From Kineosporia sp. R_H_3 (GTDB lineage: Bacteria > Actinomycetota > Actinomycetes > Actinomycetales > Kineosporiaceae): a DNA stretch of 32,711 nt. How positions within the stretch are numbered: the first letter of the stretch is position 1; every line of letters starts with the position of its first letter. The stretch spans positions 1-32,711 of the forward strand of contig NZ_MWLL01000121.1 of the NCBI RefSeq assembly GCF_002198675.1, in the 5' to 3' direction. The notes below the pieces were generated by a model. The model had not been told where the DNA came from, made no database searches, and was given only the letters and a program-made list of their open reading frames with translations. A program made the position numbers and the translations under genes. This document shows positions 15,847-23,277 of the stretch, piece after piece.

Positions 15847-17039
15847 GGGTCGTCCACGTCACCGACACCTACGCGCCGGTGCTCGGCGGCAAGGAGCTGC
15901 ACGTCCGCGACCTCGCCCACGAGCAGGCCGCGCTCGGCCACGACGTCGTCGTCCTCACGGCGACCGAGGAGGAGCCGGTCGACCGCCGGACCTGCGGGGA
16001 GCCGGCCGCCCCGGGGACCGCACGCCCGCGAGGGGCGCACGCCGTGCGGGGTGCGGGCGCCGTCCGCGTCGTCCGGCTGCCCGACACCCGGTCGCCGCTG
16101 GCGCGCGAGCTGCTCGCGGGGGCGGACGTCGTCCACGCGCACCTGTCCGTCGTCTCCCCGTTCGCATGGAGCGCCGTCCGGCAGGCCGCGGCCGCCGGGG
16201 TGCCGGTGCTCGCGATGGTGCACGTCGTGCTGCCGGCGTCGGGCGTCGTCCGGGCCGCCTGGCGCGGGGCGGTCGCCGCGGTCGGCCCGGCGGTCACCTG
16301 GGGCACCGTGAGCCGGGTCGCGGCGCAGGCGCTGCGGACCGTCGTCCCGGGGCCGGTGCACGTGCTGCCGAACGGGATCGACCCGGGGGCGTGGGCGCCG
16401 GCCCGCCCGTCGTCCGTCACGGCGCGGCCGGTCACGGTCGTCGCGTCCGGGCGGCTCGCGCCGCGCAAGCGCGTGCTCGCGCTCGTCGCCGTCCTCGACG
16501 AGGTGCGCCGGCTCGTCGGCCCCGACGTCCCGCTGCGCGCCGTCGTCGTCGGGGACGGCCCGCTGCGGCCGCTCGTCGAGTGGCAGGTGCGGACCCGCGG
16601 GATGTCCGGGTGGGTCGAGCTGCCCGGCCGGCTCACCCGGCCGCAGCTGCGGGACCTCTACGCGCGGGCCGACGTCTTCGTCGCCCCGGCACGCGTGGAG
16701 TCGTTCGGGCTCGCGGCGCTCGAGGCCCGGTGCGCCGGCCTGCCGGTCGTGGCGCTCGCCGCCGCCGGGGTGTCCGACTTCGTCACCGACGGCGTCGAGG
16801 GCCGCCTCGCCGCCGACGACGCCGGGCTCGCCCGGGCCGTCGCGGACCTCGTGTCCGACGGCGTCCAGCGGCGCCGGATCGCCGCGCACAACCGTGACGT
16901 CCCGACCGTTCTGGGGTGGCCGGGCGTCGTGACCCGCTGCCTCGCGCTCTACGCCGTCGCCGGGACGATCGCGCGGCGGGCCCCGGTCCGTGCCCGGCCG
17001 GTGCCGGCCCGGGCCGTGCGACCGGCGGGCACCGTGTGA
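15843..17039 (+). CDS. GT4 family glycosyltransferase, module copy 1
   Basis: A 398-residue GT-B retaining glycosyltransferase. The N-terminal domain begins MRVVHVTDTYAPVLGGKELH with the Gly-rich acceptor loop. ADVVHAHLSVVSPFAW and HVLPNGIDPGAW follow. The C-terminal nucleotide-sugar domain has ASGRLAPRKRVLALV, VVGDGPLRPLVE and WVELPGRLT. It also carries the E-x7-E motif RVESFGLAALEARCAGLPVV. It is cytoplasmic or membrane-associated and probably adds a hexose to a lipid-linked or phospholipid acceptor. Donor and acceptor cannot be read. It is coupled by an ATGA overlap to the upstream flippase-like gene. A stretch at about residues 43-68 is absent from the copy at 18180 and looks like a low-complexity insertion. 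Confidence 0.92.
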   Translation: MRVVHVTDTYAPVLGGKELHVRDLAHEQAALGHDVVVLTATEEEPVDRRTCGEPAAPGTARPRGAHAVRGAGAVRVVRLPDTRSPLARELLAGADVVHAHLSVVSPFAWSAVRQAAAAGVPVLAMVHVVLPASGVVRAAWRGAVAAVGPAVTWGTVSRVAAQALRTVVPGPVHVLPNGIDPGAWAPARPSSVTARPVTVVASGRLAPRKRVLALVAVLDEVRRLVGPDVPLRAVVVGDGPLRPLVEWQVRTRGMSGWVELPGRLTRPQLRDLYARADVFVAPARVESFGLAALEARCAGLPVVALAAAGVSDFVTDGVEGRLAADDAGLARAVADLVSDGVQRRRIAAHNRDVPTVLGWPGVVTRCLALYAVAGTIARRAPVRARPVPARAVRPAGTV

Positions 17040-17096
17040 GGCGTCCGAGTCGTCCCGGCTCGCCGGTGCCGGCGCGGCGGAGCGTCCGCAGCGGCG

Positions 17097-17114
17097 TCTC
17101 AGCGGCCTCTCAGC
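17097..17114 (+). promoter_or_regulatory. Direct-repeat operator TCTCAGC-N4-TCTCAGC before module copy 2
   Basis: Two identical 7-bp repeats (17097-17103 and 17108-17114) have an 11-bp period, one helical turn, as in OmpR/PhoB-family response-regulator sites. The downstream repeat ends 10 bp before a weak -10-like CACCGT (17125-17130), which lies 6 nt before GTG 17137. That is the spacing of an activator-dependent promoter. An OmpR-family regulator is encoded at 20794-21471. Confidence 0.55.
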
Positions 17115-17136
17115 AGCGGGGGAGCACCGTGCCGGG

Positions 17137-18183
17137 GTGCGTACCTCCCCGCTGCTCGCCGGCACGGCCGCCCTCGCGGCCACGGCCGGGACCGTCGCCC
17201 TCGTCCCGCGTGCGACCGGCACGTCGTGGCACGCCGTCGCGGGCCTCGTCGGCGGCCTCGACCCCGGTCGAGTCCTGCTGCTCGCCGCGGTGTGGGGCGC
17301 GGGGCTGCTCGCCTACAGCCTCGTCCTCACCGCCTCGCTGCCCGGCCTCAGCACGCGGCAGGCGCTCGCGCTGAACCTCGGCGGCAGCGCCGTCGCGAAC
17401 GCCGTCCCCGCGGGCGGGCCGCTGAGCATGGGCCTCACGACGGCGATGGCCCGGTCGTGGGGGTTCGCCCCGGCCCGGCTCGCGGGGTTCCTCACGGTGA
17501 GCAACGTCTGGACGGCGCTCGGCCGGGTCGCCGTCGGCGGTGCCGGGCTCGCCGCCTGGTCGCTCGCCGGGCCGGGCGGGGCCCCCGCCGCCGGTGGGGG
17601 CCTCTTCGCGCCGGTCGCCCTCGTCGCCGTCCTCGGGGTGCTCGTCGCCGGGGCGCAGCGGCGCACCGCCGCGGCCGGCCGGGTGGTCGGGCGGGTCGCA
17701 GGCCGGGCCCTGCACCGTCCGGACCTCGCCGGCCGGTTCGCCGCCGGGGCCGTCGAGGCCCGCCGGCTCGCCCTCGACACGTCGCGGCGGTCCTGGCCGC
17801 GGCTCGTCGCCGGGCTCACCGGCTACTCCGTGCTCCTCGTCGTGCTCCTCGACGGCTGCCTGCGGGCGCTCGGGCACCCGGCGCCGCTCGTCGTCGTCCT
17901 CGCCGCGGTCGGGGTCGAGCGGGTCGCGGCCGCCGTGCCGCTCACGCCAGGCGGTGCCGGCGTCGCCGACCTCGGGGTCGCCGCCGTGCTCGCCGCGGCC
18001 GGGCTCGGCCCGGCCGCGGCGGCCGGCGCGCTGCTCTACCGGCTCTTCACGTTCGCCCTCGAGATCCCCGTCGGTGCCGCGGTCGCCCTCGGCTGGCTCG
18101 CGCTGCGCGGACGACGCCCGGCCGCCGGGCCGCCCGCCGTCGCGGCCCCGGCGGGCGACGTCCCCGCGAGGGCCGCCGCATGA
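17137..18183 (+). CDS. Flippase-like (LPG_synthase_TM) membrane protein, module copy 2
   Basis: A 348-residue paralogue of the protein at 14755. The matching segments are ATGTSWHAVAGLVGGLDPG, LLAYSLVLTASLPGLSTRQ and LNLGGSAVANAVPAGGPLSMG. MARSWGFAPARLAGFLTVS follows, then VLLDGCLRALGHPAPLVVV, VPLTPGGAGVADLGVAAVL and ALLYRLFTFALEIPVGA. Several hydrophobic helices span the chain. The start is taken as GTG 17137 because the alignment with copy 1 begins there and a regulated promoter layout precedes it. Residues upstream in frame are Arg-rich and non-conserved. It overlaps the next GT4 gene by 4 bp. The exact substrate transported or modified is unknown. Confidence 0.85.
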   Translation: MRTSPLLAGTAALAATAGTVALVPRATGTSWHAVAGLVGGLDPGRVLLLAAVWGAGLLAYSLVLTASLPGLSTRQALALNLGGSAVANAVPAGGPLSMGLTTAMARSWGFAPARLAGFLTVSNVWTALGRVAVGGAGLAAWSLAGPGGAPAAGGGLFAPVALVAVLGVLVAGAQRRTAAAGRVVGRVAGRALHRPDLAGRFAAGAVEARRLALDTSRRSWPRLVAGLTGYSVLLVVLLDGCLRALGHPAPLVVVLAAVGVERVAAAVPLTPGGAGVADLGVAAVLAAAGLGPAAAAGALLYRLFTFALEIPVGAAVALGWLALRGRRPAAGPPAVAAPAGDVPARAAA

Positions 18184-19319
18184 GGGTCGTCCACGTCACC
18201 GACACCTACCTGCCGCGCCTCGGCGGGATCGAGCTGCACGTCCACGACCTCGCCGACCGGCAGCGCCGGCTCGGCCACGACGTCGTCGTCCTCACCGGGA
18301 CCCGGCCCGGGGCGCAGGGCCGGGACCGCGCCGACGACCTGCCCGTCGTCCGGCTCGGCCGGGCCGGCTGGGCGGCCCTGCCGGCCGCGGCGCTCGCGGC
18401 CCTCGGGGCGGCGGACGTCGTCCACTGCCACTCGTCGATCGTCTCCCCGCTCGCGTGGACCACCGCCCGGCGGGCCGCCGCGGCCGGCGTCCCGGTCGTC
18501 GTGACGATGCACTCGGTCGTCCAGCGGTCCGCGGTCGTGACGACGGGGCTGCGCGCCGTCGCGCACCTCGCCGGCCCCACGGTCGTGTGGTCCGCGGTCA
18601 GCGGGGTCGCCGCGCAGGCCCTGGCGCCCTGCGTGCCGCAGGGGGTCGAGGTCATGCCGAACGGCGTCGACCCGGCGGCCTGGCCCGCGCTGCCCGCCCG
18701 GGAGCGCCTGCCGGGGGAGCCGCTGACCGTGCTGTCGGTCGGCCGGTTCGCCGCCCGCAAGCGGGTCCTCCCGCTCGTCGACGTCCTCGCCGAGGTGCGG
18801 CGCCGGCTCGACCCGCAGGTGCCGCTGCGCGCGGTGATCGCCGGCGACGGCCCGCAGCGCGACGCCGTCCGGCAGCGGGTCCGGGCGCTCGGGATGGCGG
18901 GGTGGGTCGAGCTCCCCGGCCGGCTGACCCGCGAGCAGGTGCGGGCGCTGCACGCGATGTCGGACGTCTACGTCGCACCGGCCCGGCTCGAGTCGTTCGG
19001 GCTCGCGGCGCTCGAGGCCCGCTGCTCCGGGCTGCCCGTCGTCGCGCTCGCCGCCGCGGGCGTCGGCGAGTTCGTCACCGACGGCGTCGAGGGCCGGCTC
19101 GTCGCGGACGACGCCGGCCTCGCCGCCGCCACCGCGGACCTGCTCGCCGACCCCGTCGCGCTCGCCGCCGTCCGCGCGCACAACGCGGCGACCCCGACCG
19201 GGCTCGGCTGGGACGACGTCGTCCGCGGCTGCCTGGAGACCTACGGCGCCGCCGTCGTCGCCGCGGCGCGCCGCCCGGTGCCCGCGACGCTGCCGCAGGG
19301 CATCCTGGGCGTGTCCTGA
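18180..19319 (+). CDS. GT4 family glycosyltransferase, module copy 2
   Basis: A 379-residue GT-B glycosyltransferase paralogous to the protein at 15843. The start MRVVHVTDTYLPRLGGIELH, VMPNGVDPAAW, SVGRFAARKRVLPLV, VIAGDGPQRDAV and WVELPGRLTREQ all correspond. So do the E-x7-E motif RLESFGLAALEARCSGLPVV and the following segment GEFVTDGVEGRLVADDAGLA. It lacks the insertion near residue 45-65 present in copy 1. The ATG overlaps the stop of the flippase-like gene, and the histidine kinase begins 14 bp after its own stop, so the three genes probably form one operon. Donor and acceptor sugars are unknown. Confidence 0.92.
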   Translation: MRVVHVTDTYLPRLGGIELHVHDLADRQRRLGHDVVVLTGTRPGAQGRDRADDLPVVRLGRAGWAALPAAALAALGAADVVHCHSSIVSPLAWTTARRAAAAGVPVVVTMHSVVQRSAVVTTGLRAVAHLAGPTVVWSAVSGVAAQALAPCVPQGVEVMPNGVDPAAWPALPARERLPGEPLTVLSVGRFAARKRVLPLVDVLAEVRRRLDPQVPLRAVIAGDGPQRDAVRQRVRALGMAGWVELPGRLTREQVRALHAMSDVYVAPARLESFGLAALEARCSGLPVVALAAAGVGEFVTDGVEGRLVADDAGLAAATADLLADPVALAAVRAHNAATPTGLGWDDVVRGCLETYGAAVVAAARRPVPATLPQGILGVS

Positions 19320-19333
19320 CCCCCGGAGGTCCG

Positions 19334-20821
19334 ATGGCCCGGCGCCGTCCAGAACCGGCGGCCGAACCACCGGTCCGACCGGCGGCGCCGCCGCGCTCGG
19401 TGCTCCTGCGCGGGGTCCGCGGCCGGTCCGTCGCGGCGGTCGTCGGCGTCGTCGGCCTCGCGATCCTCGTCGGGGTCGTCCTGCTCCTCGTCGTCCTGCA
19501 GCGCACGCTCGTCGCCGACGTCGAGGGCGAGGCGATCGCCCGTGCCGAGGACGTCGCGGCGCTCGTCCGGGCCGACGGTGTCGCCCGGCTGCCCGGCGTC
19601 CTCGTCGACACGACCCGGCCCGGCCAGGTCGTCCAGGTCGTCGACGGCGCCGGCCGGGTCGTCGCGGCCTCGACCGAGCGGGCGCAGGACGCCCCGCTCA
19701 CCTCGCTCGTGCCGCCGGACGGCGTGACCGCCCCGGTCCGGACCGGCCGCGTCGCGCTGCTCGACCGGGACAGCCCGTTCGTCGTCGTCGTGTCCGCGGT
19801 CCGGGCCGGCGGCCAGGACTACCGGGTCGTCGTCGCGGAGTCCATCGGGGCCCAGCGGCAGTCGGTCGCGACGGTCCTCGTGCTGCTCCTCGTCGGCTTC
19901 CCGCTGCTGCTCGCGCTCGTCGCGGCCGCGTCGTGGTCCCTCGTCGGGCGGGCGCTGCGGCCCGTCGAGCGGATCCGCGCCCAGGTCGCCGAGATCGGCG
20001 CCCGCGGCCGGCTCGACCAGCGGGTCCCGGTGCCGGCGGCCCGCGACGAGATCGGCCGGCTCGCCGTGACGATGAACGACATGCTCGCGAGCCTGGACGC
20101 CGCACGGACGGCGCAGCGCCGGTTCGTCGCCGACGCCGGCCACGAGCTGCGCAGCCCGGTCGCGACGATCTCGGCGGTGCTCGACGTGGCCCGGGAGGAC
20201 TCCGGCGGCGCCACGCTCGCCGACCTCACCCCGGTGCTCGAGGCGGAGGCGGCCCGGATCGGCCGCCTCGTCGACAACCTGCTCCTGCTCGCCCGGGTCG
20301 ACGAGCACGCGGTCGTCCTCGAGACCGGGGACGTCGACCTCGACGACGTCGTCGACGGCGAGGTGCTGCGGCTGCGGGCGGCCCACCCCCGGCTGCGGGT
20401 CGAGCGGGTCGTCGTCCCGCAGCGGGTCCGCGGGGACCGCGCCCGGCTGCGCCAGGTCGTCGCGAACCTCGGCGACAACGCGGCCCGGCACGCGCGGGGC
20501 GTCGTCCGGCTCGTCGTGGCGCCCGACCCGGACGGCGCCCTCGTCGTCGTCGAGGACGACGGGGCGGGGATCCCGCCGCAGGAGCGGGAGCGAGTCTTCG
20601 GCCGCTTCGTCCGGCTCGACGCGAGCCGCGGCCGGACGAGCGGCGGCAGCGGGCTCGGGCTCGCCATCGTCCGTGAGCTCGTCACCGCGCACGGCGGCAC
20701 GGTGACGATCGGCGACGCGGCGGGCGGCGGGTGCCGGGTCGAGGTCCGGCTGCCGTCCCGGCCGCCGGACCGGTCCGGCGACGAGGACGGCGGTCAGCCG
20801 CCGTCCGGGTCGAGCCGGTAG
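19334..20821 (+). CDS. Membrane sensor histidine kinase (HAMP-HisKA-HATPase)
   Basis: A 495-residue kinase of the classical two-component type. A membrane helix at about 33-56 is followed by an extracellular sensor of about 120 residues without a recognised fold. A second helix (about 178-204) leads into HAMP (RALRPVERIRAQVAEI). The phospho-acceptor is His270 in FVADAGHELRSPVATIS. The ATPase carries the N box (VVANLGDNAARHA, with Asn382), the G1 box (VEDDGAGIPPQERERVFGRF) and the G2 box (SGGSGLGLAIV). The layout resembles MprB-type envelope-stress sensors. GGAGG stands 5 nt before ATG 19334. It ends inside the 3' end of the convergent response-regulator gene, an unusual arrangement. Confidence 0.93.
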   Translation: MARRRPEPAAEPPVRPAAPPRSVLLRGVRGRSVAAVVGVVGLAILVGVVLLLVVLQRTLVADVEGEAIARAEDVAALVRADGVARLPGVLVDTTRPGQVVQVVDGAGRVVAASTERAQDAPLTSLVPPDGVTAPVRTGRVALLDRDSPFVVVVSAVRAGGQDYRVVVAESIGAQRQSVATVLVLLLVGFPLLLALVAAASWSLVGRALRPVERIRAQVAEIGARGRLDQRVPVPAARDEIGRLAVTMNDMLASLDAARTAQRRFVADAGHELRSPVATISAVLDVAREDSGGATLADLTPVLEAEAARIGRLVDNLLLLARVDEHAVVLETGDVDLDDVVDGEVLRLRAAHPRLRVERVVVPQRVRGDRARLRQVVANLGDNAARHARGVVRLVVAPDPDGALVVVEDDGAGIPPQERERVFGRFVRLDASRGRTSGGSGLGLAIVRELVTAHGGTVTIGDAAGGGCRVEVRLPSRPPDRSGDEDGGQPPSGSSR

Positions 20822-21471
20822 CCGGTGCCGCGCTCGGTGCGGATCGCCGTCCGGCCGAACGGGACGTCGACCTTCTTCCGCAGGTACCGCACGTAGACCT
20901 CGACGACGTTCGCGTCGCCGTCGAACGCCGGGTCCCAGACCGCGCGGAGGATCTCGGTCTTCGTCACGACGTCGCCCTTGCGGCGCAGCAGGAACTCCAG
21001 GAGGCCGAACTCGCGGGGTGTGAGGGACAGCTCGACGTCCCCGCGCAGCACCCGGTGCCGTGCCGGGTCGAGCGACAGGTCGCCGGCCGTGAGCACGGTC
21101 GGCCGCTCCGGGGCGCCGCGCCGGGCCAGCGCCCGCAGCCGCGCGACGAGCAGGACGAAGCTGAACGGCTTGGTGAGGTAGTCGTCGGCGCCGAGGTCGA
21201 ACGCGTCCGACTGGTCGTACTCGCCGTCCTTGGCGGACAGCATGAGGATCGGCGTCCAGACCTCGCGGCGGCGCAGCTCCTCGACGACCCGGTAGCCGTT
21301 GACGAGCGGGATCATGATGTCGAGGACGATGACGTCGAACGGCTGCTCGGTGGCCGCCCACAGCGCGTCCTCGCCGTCGTGGACGACCTCGACGACGAAA
21401 CCCTCGCGGGTCAGACCGCGGCGGACCGTCTCGGCCAGACCGACCTCGTCCTCCACGAGCAGCACGCGCAC
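20794..21471 (-). CDS. OmpR-family response regulator
   Basis: A 225-residue regulator, presumably the partner of the kinase at 19334. The receiver domain has the acidic pair in LLVEDE (Glu7, Asp8), the phospho-acceptor Asp51 in VIVLDIMIPLVNGY, and Lys101 in DYLTKPFSFVLLVARL. The C-terminal winged helix includes LSLTPREFGLLEFLLRRKGD, ANVVEVYVRYLRKKVD and RTERGTGYRLDPDGG. The start is GTG 21471, where the protein begins VRVLLVED, with AAGACT exactly 6 nt upstream (21478-21483). The last 28 bp overlap the end of the kinase gene on the other strand. It may bind the TCTCAGC repeats at 17097. Confidence 0.93.
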   Translation of the reverse strand: MRVLLVEDEVGLAETVRRGLTREGFVVEVVHDGEDALWAATEQPFDVIVLDIMIPLVNGYRVVEELRRREVWTPILMLSAKDGEYDQSDAFDLGADDYLTKPFSFVLLVARLRALARRGAPERPTVLTAGDLSLDPARHRVLRGDVELSLTPREFGLLEFLLRRKGDVVTKTEILRAVWDPAFDGDANVVEVYVRYLRKKVDVPFGRTAIRTERGTGYRLDPDGG

Positions 21472-21606
21472 GGCAGCAGTCTTCCCCACGGCGCGTGATG
21501 GCCCCGGAGGGTGCTCGCCGGGTCTCTGCGAGTCACCGCATTCCGGACGCGCCGACGACGGGCAGCGTCCCAGGGGTCCCGACGACCGACGGTGATACTG
21601 CCGAGC
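21472..21606. promoter_or_regulatory. Divergent promoters of the response regulator and the LCP gene
   Basis: The minus-strand AAGACT (21478-21483) lies 6 nt from GTG 21471, and the plus-strand GATACT (21594-21599) lies 7 nt from ATG 21607. No TCTCAGC repeat is present here, so autoregulation through that motif is not supported. Confidence 0.5.
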
Positions 21607-23193
21607 ATGGCCGCTCCACCTCCGTCGCTCCACCCTGCCCGCACGTCACCGCCCGGGTCGCAGGTCGACCCGGAGGTGGACCTCGAGATCGTCCCCGCGC
21701 CCGCCGCGGTCCCGCCGGCGACGGCGCGGCTCACGACCGAGCAGCGGGTCCGGCGTGCGGCCTCCCTCCTCGTGCTCTCTGCCGTCCTGCCCGGCAGCGC
21801 CCAGCTCGTCGCCGGGGACCGCCGCGTCGGCCGGTCGGCGCTGCGGGTCTGGGCCGGGCTGCTCGTCGTCCTGCTGGTCGTCGCCGTCCTGTGGTTCGCC
21901 GACCGCTCGCTCGCCCTCGGGCTGCTCGCCCGGCCGTCGGTGCTCGCCGCGGCCGGGCTGCTCAGCGTGCTGCTCGCCGTCGCCGTCCCCGGGCTGCTCG
22001 TCGACGCCTGGCGGCTCGGCCGCCCGGGCGACCTGCCCGTCACCGCACGGCGCTGGGTGGCCGGTGCGACCGCCGTCCTCGTCATCGCGACGTCCGTCCC
22101 CTTCGTCATGGTCGGACGGCGGCTGTGGGCGGCGGCCGACCTCGTCGGCGGCGTCTTCGGCGGCAACGAAGCGGCCGGGACGTCGAAGGGCCGCTACAAC
22201 GTGCTCCTGCTCGGCGGCGACGCCGGCTCGGACCGGATCGGGCTGCGGCCGGACTCGGTGACCCTCGCCTCGGTCGACGCCGAGACCGGCCGGACCGTGC
22301 TCTTCAGCCTGCCGCGCAACATGCAGAACATCCCGTTCCCCAAGGGCACCCCGGCGGCGAAGGCGCTGCCGAACGGGTGGTCGTGCGGCGACTCGTGCCT
22401 GCTCAACGCGGTGTACACGTGGGGCAGCCAGCACCCGGACCTGTTCCCCGGCGCCAAGGACCCCGGCGCCGAGGCGATGAAGCAGGCGGTCGCCGGCGTC
22501 ACCGGCCTCGACGTCTCGTACTACGTGCTCATCGACCTCCACGGGTTCCGGGCAGTCGTCGACGCGATGGGCGGCATCGACCTCACGGTCAAGGGCCGGG
22601 TGCCGATCGGCGGCGGGACGTCGAAGGTCGTCGGCTACATCGAGCCCGGGCGGCAGCACCTCGACGGCTGGCACGCGCTCTGGTACGCCCGGTCCCGGCA
22701 CGGGTCGTCGGACTACGAGCGGATGCAGCGCCAGCGCTGCGTCATGACGGCGATGGCCGGCCAGATGGACCCCGGCACGCTGCTCGCGCGCTTCCAGAAG
22801 GTCGCCGCGGCGAGCAAGCAGGTCGTGAGCACCGACATCCCGGCCTCCGACCTCGGGACGTTCCTCGACCTCGGGCTCAAGGGCAAGCGGCGCACGATCA
22901 CGAGCGTGCAGTTCGTGCCGCCCATCGTCACGCCGTCGCACCCCGACTTCGCGCTCGTCCGGTCGCGGGTCGCGGCCGCGGTGACCGCCGCCGAGGCCGA
23001 CGACAAGGCCTTCGCCGCGGCCGGCGGAGCCCCGTCGGCGGCCGCCTCCGGACCGGCAGCGAAGACCGCGCCGAAGCCGTCGCGGGCCGCGTCGGCCGCA
23101 CCGGGGGCGGCGGCCACGCCGCGTTCGCCGTCCGCACCCGGCACCGACACCGCGGCCTCCGGCACGGACGTCAGCAGCGTCTGCGCGGCCTGA
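21607..23193 (+). CDS. LCP (LytR-CpsA-Psr) family cell-wall ligase
   Basis: A 528-residue membrane protein of the family that transfers lipid-linked glycopolymers onto peptidoglycan. A Pro-rich cytoplasmic head leads to about four membrane helices (near 50-66, 80-98, 110-135 and 150-170). The extracellular LCP domain begins YNVLLLGGDAGSDR (Asp205, Arg210). It continues with RPDSVTLASVDAETGR, LFSLPRNMQNIPF (Arg237), GFRAVVDAMGGIDL and YARSRHGSSDYERMQRQ, which contain the usual pyrophosphate-binding Arg and Asp residues. The C-terminal 70 residues are low-complexity Ala/Pro/Ser. Four N-terminal helices instead of one is a recognised actinobacterial variant. The start is ATG 21607 by the GATACT box. 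It could attach a glycan made by the neighbouring glycosyltransferases. Confidence 0.93.
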   Translation: MAAPPPSLHPARTSPPGSQVDPEVDLEIVPAPAAVPPATARLTTEQRVRRAASLLVLSAVLPGSAQLVAGDRRVGRSALRVWAGLLVVLLVVAVLWFADRSLALGLLARPSVLAAAGLLSVLLAVAVPGLLVDAWRLGRPGDLPVTARRWVAGATAVLVIATSVPFVMVGRRLWAAADLVGGVFGGNEAAGTSKGRYNVLLLGGDAGSDRIGLRPDSVTLASVDAETGRTVLFSLPRNMQNIPFPKGTPAAKALPNGWSCGDSCLLNAVYTWGSQHPDLFPGAKDPGAEAMKQAVAGVTGLDVSYYVLIDLHGFRAVVDAMGGIDLTVKGRVPIGGGTSKVVGYIEPGRQHLDGWHALWYARSRHGSSDYERMQRQRCVMTAMAGQMDPGTLLARFQKVAAASKQVVSTDIPASDLGTFLDLGLKGKRRTITSVQFVPPIVTPSHPDFALVRSRVAAAVTAAEADDKAFAAAGGAPSAAASGPAAKTAPKPSRAASAAPGAAATPRSPSAPGTDTAASGTDVSSVCAA

Positions 23194-23208
23194 CGGCCGG
23201 CGCCCTGT

Positions 23209-23240
23209 CGCCTGTGGACGACGAGCGCCTGTGGACGACG
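23209..23240 (+). repeat. Two 15-bp direct repeats upstream of the Rpn gene
   Basis: CGCCTGTGGACGACG occurs at 23209-23223 and 23226-23240 (period 17 bp), ending 25 bp before the CATGAT -10 of the Rpn gene. Each copy contains TGTGGACGA, one base off the reverse complement of the DnaA box TTGTCCACA. The position suits an operator, but a DnaA-like reading is only a resemblance. Confidence 0.55.
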
Positions 23241-23277
23241 GACGCACCCCGTCCGTGGGCGCTGCCATGATCCACGC

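Noticed and set aside
17540-20821. 1093-codon open frame that could read as a giant fusion ending in the histidine kinase
   Set aside because: Only the part from 19334 has kinase character. Upstream it is the wrong frame of the flippase-like and GT4 genes, and a Shine-Dalgarno stands at 19324.
21472-21606. Autoregulatory TCTCAGC repeats at the response regulator promoter
   Set aside because: The motif is absent; only GTCTCTG and similar loose matches are present.
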